Source: Thermoclostridium stercorarium subsp. stercorarium DSM 8532
GTDB lineage: Bacteria; Bacillota; Clostridia; DSM-8532
Direction of reading: 5' to 3'
Assembly: GCF_000331995.1 (NCBI RefSeq)
Contig: NC_020134.1
Location: 2,764,627-2,828,626 of the forward strand
DNA: 64,000 bases
The number at the start of each line of letters is the position of its first letter. Position 1 is the first letter of the stretch. A model generated the notes under the pieces. The model was not told the origin of the DNA. It ran no database searches and saw nothing but the letters and a program-made list of their open reading frames with translations. The position numbers and the translations under genes are program-made. Positions 1 to 8,315 of this stretch are shown here, in pieces.

Positions 1-655
1 CTGCCCACACGGTAAAGGGATTTCTCACCAAAGCAGTTAGCCAGGCAGACAACCGACACTATCTCAGCAGAACGTATGGCCTTTTGGATAAACGACGCCT
101 TGCTTATGCTCGAGACCATAATTCCCGCCTGCTTATTAATGGCGTCAACCTCAACAAACAGATGTTTCACCGAAAAATACTGCATATTGTTTTCGGCCAG
201 CTGGCCGTAGACGGCGTATTCCTTCACATCCCCGCCCAATAATATCACATTGTTTACAGGGGAATTGGCAAACTCCATCGCCACCCTCATATCATTCGTA
301 AGAACGGTCAGGTTGCTCTTCTGCGTCAGTTTCCGCGCGATATAAACGTTGGTAAGCCCTTCGGTAATCATAATCATGTCGTTGTCCGAAACCAAATGAA
401 AAACCGTTTCGGCATTTCCTGCCGTTGGGTTTTATATATATCAACAAATTCCTCTGCGTGCTCCTCTTCCGTATATTCCTTCAATATCGCGCCGCCGTGG
501 GTACGCTCCAAAAAGCCCTCTTTCTCAAGCTTTTCCAGATCCCTTCTGATTGTTACTTCGGTAACATTCAGAAGTTCGCTCAGTTTCGCAACCGACACCT
601 TATGCTCTTTTAACAGATAATTTTTAATTATCCTTATCCGTTCCGCTGCAAACAT
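1..655 (-). pseudogene. DeoR-family transcriptional regulator, frameshifted and cut by the window edge
   Basis: The 5' part (655 down to about 430) encodes a DeoR helix-turn-helix: VSVAKLSELLNVTEVTIRRD followed by the family's GFLERTHGGA stretch. That frame stops at 374. Reading one frame over, from about 425 to position 1, is open and gives the sugar-phosphate sensor domain, with LTNVYIARKL, VILLGGDVKEYAVYG and AEIVSVVCLANCFG in family order and at the expected spacing. One missing base near 425-435 (minus-strand AAAACCC run) therefore explains the break. The gene is divergent from the sugar transporter at 924 and would be its natural repressor. It is either a real pseudogene or a base-calling error. 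The 3' end lies outside the window. Confidence 0.75.
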
Positions 656-775
656 ATCTTCACTGTCCGGTTCCTTTCCGCTTGATATGATTATTTTATA
701 TTACTTTTTTGAATATTTCAATGTCTTAAAACGAAAAAATAAATAAATAAACGCAACAATTCAAACAAAAATCTA

Positions 776-804
776 TTGACACTATAACTAATTTTTGTTA
801 ATAT
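776..804 (+). promoter_or_regulatory. sigma-A promoter of the sugar transporter operon
   Basis: TTGACA at 776-781 and TAATAT at 799-804 are separated by exactly 17 bp, close to consensus. Transcription would begin near 811, leaving a leader of about 113 nt before the ATG at 924. Confidence 0.7.
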
Positions 805-873
805 CGCAGAGGAATCGAACATAAATATAAATTAACAGAAAAAAATGAAAAAATAGAATTTTTGTTTTCAATC

Positions 874-889
874 TATAGGGCGCCCTATA
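874..889. promoter_or_regulatory. perfect 16-bp palindrome, candidate operator in the transporter leader
   Basis: TATAGGGCGCCCTATA reads identically on both strands. It lies about 65 nt downstream of the predicted start point and 34 nt before the start codon, a position suited to a roadblock repressor site. The cognate regulator may be the adjacent DeoR protein or a LacI-type protein; this link is inferred. Confidence 0.45.
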
Positions 890-923
890 TAAAAATAAAA
901 AAATATTGGGGAGGACTTGGGGT

Positions 924-2015
924 ATGAAAAGTCTCAAAAAATTATTCGCATGTCTCCTTTCGCTGTTACTAATCCTTTCGCTCTCAGCCTGCAACACTTC
1001 TCCAGCCGGCAAAACCCAGACGACGAAAAAGGCGTACATAGGTATCTCAATGCCCACGCAGTCTTCGGAACGCTGGATCAAGGACGGCGGAACAATGAAG
1101 GAAATCCTTGAGAAAAGAGGATACACCGTCGACCTTCAGTTTGCGGAAGACGATATTCCCACTCAGAAAGCGCAGATTGAAAACATGATTATGAAGGGCG
1201 CAAAAGTTCTTGTGATAGCTCCGATTGACGGCTCCACCCTGTCGGAAACCCTGGATCAGGCTGGTAAAGACGGCGTCAAAATCATCGCTTACGACCGCCT
1301 TTTGGTAAACACCGACGCAGTTTCCTATTACGCTACGTTTGATAACAGAAAAGTGGGACAGCTTCAGGCACAATCCCTTCTGGAAGGCCTGAAAAAGCTA
1401 AAAGGCGATGGTCCCTACAATATCGAACTCTTTGCCGGTTCTCCCGATGACACGAATTCATACTACTTCTATCAGGGAGCAATGGATGTTCTGAAACCGT
1501 TAATCGACAACGGAACAATCCGCATTCCGTCGGGGCAGACAAAACAGGAGGAAATCGGTATTTTGCGCTGGGACGGCGCAGTTGCCCAGGCCCGAATGGA
1601 TGCGCTGCTTGCAGCACATTACACCGACGGCACCGTCCTCCACGGGGTTCTTTCACCCTATGACGGCCTGTCAAGGGGGATTATATCGGCTCTGATATCC
1701 TTCGGCTACACACCCGGCGATAATTTCCCCGTCGTTACGGGTCAGGACGCCGAAGCGGCTTCAATAAAACTTATTATATCCGGCGAACAGTATTCCACCA
1801 TTCTGAAGGACACCAGAAAACTGGCAGAAGTGGCCGCGAACATGGTTGAGGCGCTGCTTAACGGAACCGAACCTGAAATCAACGATACCGAAACCTACCA
1901 TAACAATGTCAAGGTAGTTCCCGCCTATTTGCTTGAGCCTTACATTGTAACCAAGGAGAACTACAAAGAACTGGTCATTGATTCGGGTTACCTGACAGAG
2001 GACGATATAAAATAG
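924..2015 (+). CDS. ChvE-like sugar-binding lipoprotein of an ABC transporter
   Basis: A periplasmic-binding-protein type 1 family member of 363 aa that captures aldose sugars outside the membrane for the ABC transporter encoded next. The N-terminus is a lipoprotein signal: MKSLKK, a leucine-rich core, then LSAC with Cys23 as lipidation site. The mature part matches the ChvE/XylF/multiple-sugar-binding group ([15 protein letters not shown] start, [29 protein letters not shown]). The start is taken at ATG 924 behind GGGGAGG; an in-frame TTG at 906 lies before the Shine-Dalgarno. The exact sugar (xylose, arabinose, galactose or glucose) cannot be read from sequence. Confidence 0.88.
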   Translation: MKSLKKLFACLLSLLLILSLSACNTSPAGKTQTTKKAYIGISMPTQSSERWIKDGGTMKEILEKRGYTVDLQFAEDDIPTQKAQIENMIMKGAKVLVIAPIDGSTLSETLDQAGKDGVKIIAYDRLLVNTDAVSYYATFDNRKVGQLQAQSLLEGLKKLKGDGPYNIELFAGSPDDTNSYYFYQGAMDVLKPLIDNGTIRIPSGQTKQEEIGILRWDGAVAQARMDALLAAHYTDGTVLHGVLSPYDGLSRGIISALISFGYTPGDNFPVVTGQDAEAASIKLIISGEQYSTILKDTRKLAEVAANMVEALLNGTEPEINDTETYHNNVKVVPAYLLEPYIVTKENYKELVIDSGYLTEDDIK

Positions 2016-2041
2016 TCAATTCCCATTTCGAATGTTTCGGT

Positions 2042-2068
2042 CGGTTAGCGGCGATTTGCCGCTAACCG
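2042..2068 (+). other. intercistronic hairpin between binding protein and ATPase genes
   Basis: Arms CGGTTAGCGGC (2042-2052) and GCCGCTAACCG (2058-2068) pair over 11 bp around a 5-nt loop. There is no following T-run, so it is more likely an mRNA stabiliser or partial attenuator favouring the binding protein than a full terminator. Confidence 0.55.
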
Positions 2069-2124
2069 GCTGAAATATCATTAAGTAATCCCAAACAAAT
2101 TCATATGGCGAAAAGGAGTCGGTC

Positions 2125-3666
2125 ATGGAACAGTATATTCTGGAAATGAGAAATATAACAAAGGAATTTCCGGGAGTCAAAGCCCTGGACAATGTCAACC
2201 TTAAAGTCAGGCGTGGCCAGATTCACGCCCTGGTTGGCGAAAACGGCGCGGGAAAGTCAACTTTGATGAATATTTTAAGCGGCGTATATCCGTACGGAAC
2301 TTATGAGGGCGAGATAATTGTCGAAGGAGAAGTATGCAGATTCAGAGACATAAAGGAAAGCGAGGCAAAAGGCATTACGATAATTCACCAGGAACTGGCG
2401 CTGATCCCCACCCTGTCCATTGCCGAAAACATATTCCTGGGCAATGAGCAAACCCAGAGACGCTGGATTATAGACTGGCACAAGACGCACAGAAAGGCCA
2501 TGGAAATGATGAAAAAAGTAGGCCTTAACGAAAACATAAATACAAAGGTGGCGGACCTGGGTATGGGGAAACAGCAGCTTGTGGAGATTATCAAAGCCCT
2601 TGCAAAGGACGTTAAGATTCTAATTCTTGACGAGCCCACCGCTGCATTGAACGACGAAGATTCAAAAAATCTCTTAAGGCTTCTTGTCGAATTGAAAAAT
2701 CAGGGAATTACCTGCATTATAATATCCCATAAAATAAACGAAATTGTCGAAGTGGCCGATGAGATAACAATCCTCAGGGACGGAACGACGATTGAAACCC
2801 TCCGCAGAGGCGTTGATGACTTTTCCGAGGACAGGATCATAAAGGGCATGGTAGGCCGTGAACTGACCAACAGATTCCCCAAACGCAGCAGCAAAATCGG
2901 AGAGGTGCGGTTCGAGGTCCTGAACTGGAATGTATATGATCCCAAAGACCCGTCGAAGCACGTAATCAAAAACGTTTCAATCTATGCCCGGAGAGGTGAG
3001 GTAGTAGGCATTGCCGGGCTGATGGGGTCCGGAAGGACCGAATTCGCAATGAGCGTGTTCGGCAGGGCCTATGGCACAAACATATCGGGCACCATAAAGA
3101 AAGACGGGAAAGAAATTGTTTTGCGCGACGAAAGCGAGGCAATAGCAAACGGTATAGCCTATACCACGGAGGACAGGAAATCCGCAGGCCTCATACTGAT
3201 TGACGACATAAAACGAAATATCGTACTCCCCAGCCTTTCAAAAATAAGCAAAGGAATTGTCATTAACGAAAACGAGGAAATCAGGGTCGGGGAAGAGTAC
3301 AGAAGGAAACTCAGGATTAAATCTTCCAGCGTTCTGCAGAAAACCGGGCAGCTTTCGGGCGGAAACCAGCAAAAAGTGGTTTTCAGCAAATGGATATTCG
3401 CAGAACCAGACATACTGATACTGGATGAACCCACAAGAGGAATTGACGTGGGCGCAAAATATGAAATTTACTGCATAATAAACGAACTGGCCGAAAACGG
3501 AAAAACAATAATAATGATATCCTCTGAACTGCCTGAAATACTTGGAATGTGCGACAGAATATACGTAATGAACGAAGGCAGAATAGTCGGCGAATTAACG
3601 GCAGAAGAGGCTTCCCAGGAAAAAATCATGCAATGCATTATGAGAAGCAACAAGGAGGTATTTTAA
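2125..3666 (+). CDS. sugar ABC transporter ATP-binding protein, two ATPase domains (GguA/XylG type)
   Basis: Energises sugar uptake at the cytoplasmic face. The 513-aa protein holds two ABC cassettes. The first has Walker [10 protein letters not shown] at residues 38-46, a degenerate signature (LGMGKQQ) and Walker [11 protein letters not shown]. The second has a degenerate Walker A ([10 protein letters not shown]), signature LSGGNQQK and [10 protein letters not shown]. This asymmetry is typical of the carbohydrate CUT2 class. The start ATG follows AAAAGGAG. The stop overlaps the permease start by one base, indicating translational coupling. Confidence 0.92.
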   Translation: MEQYILEMRNITKEFPGVKALDNVNLKVRRGQIHALVGENGAGKSTLMNILSGVYPYGTYEGEIIVEGEVCRFRDIKESEAKGITIIHQELALIPTLSIAENIFLGNEQTQRRWIIDWHKTHRKAMEMMKKVGLNENINTKVADLGMGKQQLVEIIKALAKDVKILILDEPTAALNDEDSKNLLRLLVELKNQGITCIIISHKINEIVEVADEITILRDGTTIETLRRGVDDFSEDRIIKGMVGRELTNRFPKRSSKIGEVRFEVLNWNVYDPKDPSKHVIKNVSIYARRGEVVGIAGLMGSGRTEFAMSVFGRAYGTNISGTIKKDGKEIVLRDESEAIANGIAYTTEDRKSAGLILIDDIKRNIVLPSLSKISKGIVINENEEIRVGEEYRRKLRIKSSSVLQKTGQLSGGNQQKVVFSKWIFAEPDILILDEPTRGIDVGAKYEIYCIINELAENGKTIIMISSELPEILGMCDRIYVMNEGRIVGELTAEEASQEKIMQCIMRSNKEVF

Positions 3667-4838
3667 TGAAAAAACTCAACTTACTGCTTGGTGGCAACCT
3701 TCGTCAGTATGTAATGATAATTGCCCTTGTAGTGGTGATTATATTTTTTCAAATCATAACAGGCGGAATTCTGTTAAGCCCGCTGAACATTACAAACATC
3801 ATCCAGCAGAACGCATATATACTGATACTTACAACAGGAATGCTGCTGTGCATCCTGACATGCGGAAACATTGACCTTTCGGTCGGCTCAGTCGCGGGAT
3901 TTATCGGCGCAGTGTCGGCGGTGTTTATTTTGAAAATTAATATGCCGGTTTTTCCCGCCATTTTAATATCACTGCTGATTGGGGTCTTAATAGGCGCCTG
4001 GCACGGTTTCTGGATCGCTTATGTAGGTGTTCCCGCGTTTATCACAACACTGGCCGGAATGCTAATTTTCAGGGGGCTCACGATGGTTATCCTCCAGGGA
4101 ATGAGCCTTGCGCCGTTCCCCAAATCGTACACGTTCATATCGGCGGGTTTTATCCCCGATATTGCCAACATAGAAGGCATAAATCTTCTGGCAATAATAA
4201 CCGGCATTGTGGCTTCGGCGCTGTACATACTGAGCCAGGTAAATGACAGGAAAAACAAGAAAAAATACAATTTTGAGGTTTCATCCACAGGCGCATTCCT
4301 GGCAAAAATCGCGGCCATTGTCGCAGTCATAAACGCCTTCACCTATTCGCTTGCAAGGTACAAGGGAATCCCGGCGGTGCTTATTATCGTGGTTTCACTG
4401 GTCTTAATATATTCATTCATCACAAATAAAACAATACCGGGAAGGCATATTTATGCCTATGGCGGCAATCCCAAAGCAGCCAAACTTTCAGGCGTGAAGA
4501 CCAAAAAGGTTTTGTTTTGGGTATATGTAAACATGGGCTTCCTTGCTGCTCTCGCAGGAATTATTTTTACCGGGAGGCTTAATTCTGCCACACCTAAGGC
4601 CGGAAACGGCTTTGAACTGGACGCCATTGCCTCGTGTTTTATCGGCGGGGCCTCCACAACCGGCGGTATCGGTACCGTCGTCGGGGCGATAGTCGGGGGC
4701 CTCTTAATGGGGGTTCTTAATAACGGCATGTCCATACTGGGCGTCAGCATAGACTGGCAACAAGCAATTAAAGGCGTGGTTCTCCTTGCCGCCGTTTCCT
4801 TCGACGTGTATTCAAAATCGAGATCAAGGTCTGTTTAA
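3666..4838 (+). CDS. sugar ABC transporter permease (GguB/XylH type)
   Basis: Membrane subunit of the CUT2 sugar transporter, 390 aa with about ten hydrophobic segments. Family motifs include CGNIDLSVGSVAG near the N-terminal third and GGASTTGGIGTVVGAIVGG near the end. A longer in-frame reading starts at 3549 but would run through the ATPase gene; ATG 3666 follows AAGGAGGTATTTTA and shares its A with the preceding TAA stop. With the two upstream genes it forms a complete transporter. Confidence 0.92.
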   Translation: MKKLNLLLGGNLRQYVMIIALVVVIIFFQIITGGILLSPLNITNIIQQNAYILILTTGMLLCILTCGNIDLSVGSVAGFIGAVSAVFILKINMPVFPAILISLLIGVLIGAWHGFWIAYVGVPAFITTLAGMLIFRGLTMVILQGMSLAPFPKSYTFISAGFIPDIANIEGINLLAIITGIVASALYILSQVNDRKNKKKYNFEVSSTGAFLAKIAAIVAVINAFTYSLARYKGIPAVLIIVVSLVLIYSFITNKTIPGRHIYAYGGNPKAAKLSGVKTKKVLFWVYVNMGFLAALAGIIFTGRLNSATPKAGNGFELDAIASCFIGGASTTGGIGTVVGAIVGGLLMGVLNNGMSILGVSIDWQQAIKGVVLLAAVSFDVYSKSRSRSV

Positions 4839-4871
4839 ACATATCCGCAGGAAATTAACACCTACGGAATT

Positions 4872-4917
4872 TGTCGGTAAGTTCCGCACTTCACGGAAAA
4901 CTTACGGCGCGCCGACA
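4872..4917. repeat. imperfect inverted repeat downstream of the transporter operon
   Basis: TGTCGGTAAGTTCCG (4872-4886) faces CGGAAAACTTA...CCGACA (4894-4917). The arms pair apart from an extra base and a bulge (CGGCGCG). It lacks a T-run and may be part of a 3' stabilising structure. Confidence 0.45.
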
Positions 4918-4957
4918 TACTCCTCCGGCCTGATGCATGGGCGGCCAGAGCATAAAT

Positions 4958-5024
4958 ATTGTGCAATACCGGAAAAAACGCTCCATTTTCCGCACCTCAC
5001 CTAAAGTTTCCGGTATTGCACAAT
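4958..5024. repeat. 18-bp perfect inverted repeat with 31-nt loop
   Basis: ATTGTGCAATACCGGAAA (4958-4975) is exactly complementary to 5007-5024. The element sits between the transporter operon and the proB promoter. A weak AT-rich tail (ATTATTTT) follows on the plus strand, so a terminator for the transporter is possible, but the long loop is unusual and a small mobile-repeat remnant is the alternative. Confidence 0.6.
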
Positions 5025-5065
5025 TATTTTGAGAAAACCAGCGCAATTTCATTGAAGGTTTTTTA

Positions 5066-5095
5066 TTGAAGGGAATAAAAGCGGTGTGATATAAT
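5066..5095 (+). promoter_or_regulatory. proB promoter
   Basis: TTGAAG (5066-5071), an 18-bp spacer and a perfect TATAAT (5090-5095). The -10 box overlaps an in-frame ATG at 5094, which therefore cannot be the translation start; the real start must be downstream. Confidence 0.6.
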
Positions 5096-5135
5096 GATGC
5101 AAACATTATCAGAATTTGTTGAGGAAGTGCAGCTT

Positions 5136-5951
5136 ATGGAGGAGCTCAGGCGGGAATACCTGAAAAACGTAAAACGTATTGTAATTAAGGTCGGTACCTC
5201 CACCCTAACGCATGAAACGGGGCGGATTAACCTCTTAAGAATGGACAGGCTCGCGATGACAATTTCAGAGCTGATAAACGAGGGATATGAGGTAATCCTT
5301 GTATCCTCGGGCGCGATCGGAGTGGGCATGGGCAAACTGAGCCTGAAGGAACGGCCTCAGGTAATGGGTATGAAACAGGCCCTTGCAGCCATAGGCCAGT
5401 GCGAACTGATGAATATTTACAGCAAAATGTTTGCTTCATACAACCAGATAGTTGCGCAGATTTTGCTTACAAAAAACGATGTGGATGACGATATAAAAAA
5501 AAGGAACATTGAAAATACTTTTGAACACCTGCTGGAAAAACACGTGCTTCCGATTGTCAATGAGAACGATACCGTTTCGACCGACGAAATAAGCTCAATG
5601 GATCACTTCGGGGACAACGATACGTTGTCCGCCGTCGTGGCGAAACTGGTAAACGCCGACCTGCTGATTATTCTTTCGGATATAAACGGGTTTTATGACT
5701 CGGATCCGAGGGAAAACAAAAACTCAAAGCTGATAGACACCGTAACCGAAATAGATGACCGCGTAATGCGGTGCGCGGGCGGCGAAGGCACTAAATTGGG
5801 CACCGGGGGCATGGTAACAAAGCTGAACGCCGCGAAAATAGTCATAAACGCGGGAATACATATGGTGCTGGCAAACGGCTGCGATCCGTTTATCATTTTT
5901 GATATCCTGCGCGGCGAAAAAATCGGAACTTTTTTCGTCGCAAAAAGATAA
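5136..5951 (+). CDS. proB: glutamate 5-kinase
   Basis: First step of proline synthesis: phosphorylates L-glutamate to glutamyl 5-phosphate in the cytoplasm. The 271-aa product has KVGTSTL near residue 17, SSGAIGVGMG, and the substrate loop NENDTVSTDE...FGDNDTLSA of the amino-acid-kinase fold. It lacks the C-terminal PUA domain of the enterobacterial enzyme, as in many clostridia. The start is ATG 5136 behind GAGGAAG, because the earlier ATG lies in the promoter. proA is not next to it in this window. Confidence 0.9.
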   Translation: MEELRREYLKNVKRIVIKVGTSTLTHETGRINLLRMDRLAMTISELINEGYEVILVSSGAIGVGMGKLSLKERPQVMGMKQALAAIGQCELMNIYSKMFASYNQIVAQILLTKNDVDDDIKKRNIENTFEHLLEKHVLPIVNENDTVSTDEISSMDHFGDNDTLSAVVAKLVNADLLIILSDINGFYDSDPRENKNSKLIDTVTEIDDRVMRCAGGEGTKLGTGGMVTKLNAAKIVINAGIHMVLANGCDPFIIFDILRGEKIGTFFVAKR

Positions 5952-6105
5952 AAATTTATGAAATTCATCAAATATCGATAAAATATTTATGAATGTTTTT
6001 CCAGGAATATAATGGTAATTTTTTGTCTGACCTGATATATAGGCAAACAAAAAATTTTTAATGGAAAAAATTTAAACTTGTTTTAGAAAAAATAACCTCA
6101 AATAC

Positions 6106-6134
6106 TTGACTTTGGTGGATTTTCATTATAAAAT
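6106..6134 (+). promoter_or_regulatory. promoter of the HU gene
   Basis: TTGACT (6106-6111), 17-bp spacer, TAAAAT (6129-6134). It is followed by a short leader with GGGAGG before the ATG at 6168. Confidence 0.55.
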
Positions 6135-6167
6135 GATGTCGAAATTAAGTGCGGGAGGTTATCTTGT

Positions 6168-6443
6168 ATGAACAAAGCAGAATTAGTCAATGTTATAGCC
6201 GCTAAATCAGGCTTAAGCAAGAAGAATAGCGAAGCTGCACTGAATGCAACTCTCTCTGCTATAGAAGAAGCTTTGGTTGCCGGCGAAAAAGTTGTGCTTG
6301 TGGGTTTCGGTACGTTCGAAGTTAAGCAAAGAGCCGAAAGAAAAGGAAGAAATCCTCAGACCAAGGAAGAGATCGTAATTCCTGCTTCCAAAGCACCCGT
6401 ATTCAAGCCTGGTAAAGGGCTGAAAGACAAGGTTAACGGATAA
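6168..6443 (+). CDS. hup: HU-family DNA-binding protein
   Basis: Nucleoid protein that binds and bends DNA as a dimer. At 91 aa it has full family length: an N-terminal helical dimer core (MNKAELVNVIAAKSGLSKK), GFGTFEVKQRAERKGRNP, and the flexible DNA-binding arm ending in FKPGKGLKD. It is monocistronic, with its own promoter and a strong terminator. Confidence 0.97.
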   Translation: MNKAELVNVIAAKSGLSKKNSEAALNATLSAIEEALVAGEKVVLVGFGTFEVKQRAERKGRNPQTKEEIVIPASKAPVFKPGKGLKDKVNG

Positions 6444-6465
6444 AAAAACTGAAAAAAGTGAAAAT

Positions 6466-6500
6466 AAAATGCTCTGCATAAAGCAGAGCATTTTATTTTT
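6466..6500 (+). terminator. terminator after HU gene
   Basis: AAAATGCTCTGC (6466-6477), loop of 5, and GCAGAGCATTTT (6483-6494) followed by a T-rich tail. The A-run on the left side could let it also stop the convergent ZIP gene. Confidence 0.85.
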
Positions 6501-7272
6501 ATCCGAGAACGGATATAAGCGCTCCCGTAAGAATTCCGGCCAGGTTTCCGAGAAGGGGAAACCTTCCCCTGTAAGCGGTGCGGGATTCATTAATCAGTTC
6601 TCCGAGGCTTACATAAAGCATCGCGCCACCCGCAGTCCCGAGGCATATCGCAGAAAACATGTCGGATATGCTTCCGAAGGCCGCTCCGAAAAATGCCCCT
6701 ATCCCCATCGGAATACCTGAAAGAATTGTAATCAGAAACACTTTCAGCGGTTTTATTCTGCCCATTCTCAGTGGAATTGCCATCGCCATCCCTTCAGGAA
6801 TATCATGAAGAAGTATCGCCACCGACAGCGTTATTCCAACGCTTGTCCCCGACTGAAAACCCGCCCCCACGGCAAATCCCTCCGGGAGGTTGTGAAGCGC
6901 CACGGCAAGCACCATCATCCAGCCTGACAGCATAATCGGGTTTGTGTCACGGTACGCGTCAGCCGGTTTATTTTTGCCGCTTTTCCTGTAAAAAGACCTC
7001 AAATATTCGTCTACGAAGATAATCATTATTACTCCTGCTAAAAGTCCTACGGACGTGTGAAAAAATCCCGACGTCTTATAGCCCTCGGGCAAGAGTTCCA
7101 TGCAAACCGTGCTAATCATAATTCCGCTTGTAAACTCAAGCAGTGTGCTCTGAACCCTGTCCGAAAGCGAAACGGGGATAAAAGCCGTTAATCCGCCTAT
7201 TCCTGTCCCTATTAAACCCGTAATCAGGCCCTTAAGGGTTATTGACAGAAGGCTGTTGACGGTAACCGTAAT
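6499..7272 (-). CDS. ZIP-family divalent metal transporter with a probable ATT start codon
   Basis: Membrane transporter of the ZIP/GufA/ZupT family, moving zinc or related metals into the cytoplasm. Conserved segments are SGIMISTVCMELLPEG and HNLPEGFAVGAG, with HDIPEGMAMAIPL in the next helix; these carry the metal-binding His, Pro and Glu. The first ATG of the frame (7119) would delete the first membrane helix. The frame stays open to 7287 and encodes a fitting N-terminus (SITLKGLITGLIGTGIGGL), but contains no ATG, GTG or TTG there. An ATT codon at 7272 lies 6 nt after GGGGAGGG, so an AUU start (257 aa) is the best reading. A recent start-codon mutation is the alternative. Confidence 0.7.
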   Translation of the reverse strand: MTVTVNSLLSITLKGLITGLIGTGIGGLTAFIPVSLSDRVQSTLLEFTSGIMISTVCMELLPEGYKTSGFFHTSVGLLAGVIMIIFVDEYLRSFYRKSGKNKPADAYRDTNPIMLSGWMMVLAVALHNLPEGFAVGAGFQSGTSVGITLSVAILLHDIPEGMAMAIPLRMGRIKPLKVFLITILSGIPMGIGAFFGAAFGSISDMFSAICLGTAGGAMLYVSLGELINESRTAYRGRFPLLGNLAGILTGALISVLG

Positions 7273-7321
7273 ATTAATCCCTCCCCGTCACCCGTTCCTA
7301 TCATATATATGAAACAAGGCA

Positions 7322-7352
7322 TAAAAAAAGAATTCACCCACGGTGAATTCTT
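7322..7352 (-). terminator. terminator at the end of the flagellar cluster
   Basis: Stem AAGAATTCACC / GGTGAATTCTT with a 3-nt loop at 7328-7352. On the minus strand it is followed by a T7 run at 7323-7329, directly downstream of the last flagellar gene. Confidence 0.85.
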
Positions 7353-7375
7353 CGTCTTTATATAAATTTTTGTCT

Positions 7376-7855
7376 TCACTTCTTTTTGTCAATGAAATAT
7401 GAAGGAACATTCAAAGGCTTAGGCGTGTACGCGCTCGCAATTTTTTTCGCGTTATTTATGTTTTTTATCTCCTGTCCGAATTGGTTCTGGAGCGCTACCG
7501 CGTTTTCATATCCCTGTTTTTCTATTTTTATTATCTCTTCAACAAGGGCCGTAATTTGCTCAATAAGGCTTTTTAATTCGCTGCAGCCTTCAATGCCGGT
7601 GTCCTCAAGCTGGGTCAGACTCTCTATGCCCAAAAGCTTTTTTAAGGCGTCAGAAGCCTTCAAAAAGGCATCATCCAGTTTTCCTATATAGTCTATTATC
7701 TCATCCTTTTTGTTAAGCACCCTTTCGACTTCGTCAAGGCGCTGCTCCCTGAATGCCTCGTCCTGCTTTTCGGACAATGCTTTCAGCTGCTTCAGCAGCT
7801 CCAGCTTTTTAGCCGAGAGTTTAATCATCTGTTCCAGAATGGTTTGTTCCTGCAT
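7376..7855 (-). CDS. FlgN/FliT-like flagellar chaperone
   Basis: A 159-aa, highly helical charged protein (coiled-coil-like LEQMIKLSAKKLELLKQLKA and DAFREQRLDEVERVLNKKDE) in the position where FliT or a second FlgN-type export chaperone is found, immediately after fliS. Its probable role is to hold filament-cap or hook-filament proteins before export. The start is ATG 7855, preceded by GGTGGG; a GTG at 7867 would add four residues. Assignment rests on helical character and context. Confidence 0.6.
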   Translation of the reverse strand: MQEQTILEQMIKLSAKKLELLKQLKALSEKQDEAFREQRLDEVERVLNKKDEIIDYIGKLDDAFLKASDALKKLLGIESLTQLEDTGIEGCSELKSLIEQITALVEEIIKIEKQGYENAVALQNQFGQEIKNINNAKKIASAYTPKPLNVPSYFIDKKK

Positions 7856-7875
7856 TTTACCCACCACGGTTAATT

Positions 7876-8280
7876 TTATTCACCGGCTGCAGCGGCACTG
7901 CTTCTTGTCTGCTTTCTGGCAATTCTCATCGCCTGCTCCCATGTATCCCTGAGCTCTTTTGCAAATTCCAGCACTTCGTCGAGGATTTCGCAGCTTTTCT
8001 TCACGTTGGCCTCAATAAGCCTTCTGAGCATAAAATCATACAGCATTTCCAGGTTGTTTGCTATTTCGTATTTTTTATCAAGGGTGGACATCAGTTCGGA
8101 AACTATGTCCTGCGCCCTTAAAATGTTTTCATTGGCTCCTTCAATATCTTTTTTTGAAATCGCATTCTGGGCCTTCATTATGAATTTTATAAGCCCGTTA
8201 TACAGCATCAGCGTAAGCTCTTCCGGACTTGCGGTATATACGCTGTTCTCTCTGTACTGGTTATAAGCTGCCATGTTCAT
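7876..8280 (-). CDS. fliS: flagellin export chaperone FliS
   Basis: Binds the C-terminus of flagellin in the cytoplasm and prevents premature polymerisation. 134 aa, with the family N-terminus YNQYRENSVYTASPEELTLMLY and the following helices including ISKKDIEGANENILRAQDIVSEL. It lies 35 nt downstream of fliD in the same orientation. FliS also acts on FliW and CsrA in the flagellin feedback circuit, and those genes are in this cluster. Confidence 0.93.
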   Translation of the reverse strand: MNMAAYNQYRENSVYTASPEELTLMLYNGLIKFIMKAQNAISKKDIEGANENILRAQDIVSELMSTLDKKYEIANNLEMLYDFMLRRLIEANVKKSCEILDEVLEFAKELRDTWEQAMRIARKQTRSSAAAAGE

Positions 8281-8315
8281 AAATCAATTCCTCCGTTAAA
8301 ATCAGATGAACCCGA

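Noticed and set aside
788-1126. Minus-strand 112-aa frame across the transporter promoter
   Set aside because: Overlaps the promoter, palindrome and the 5' end of the binding-protein gene; no Shine-Dalgarno and no family resemblance.
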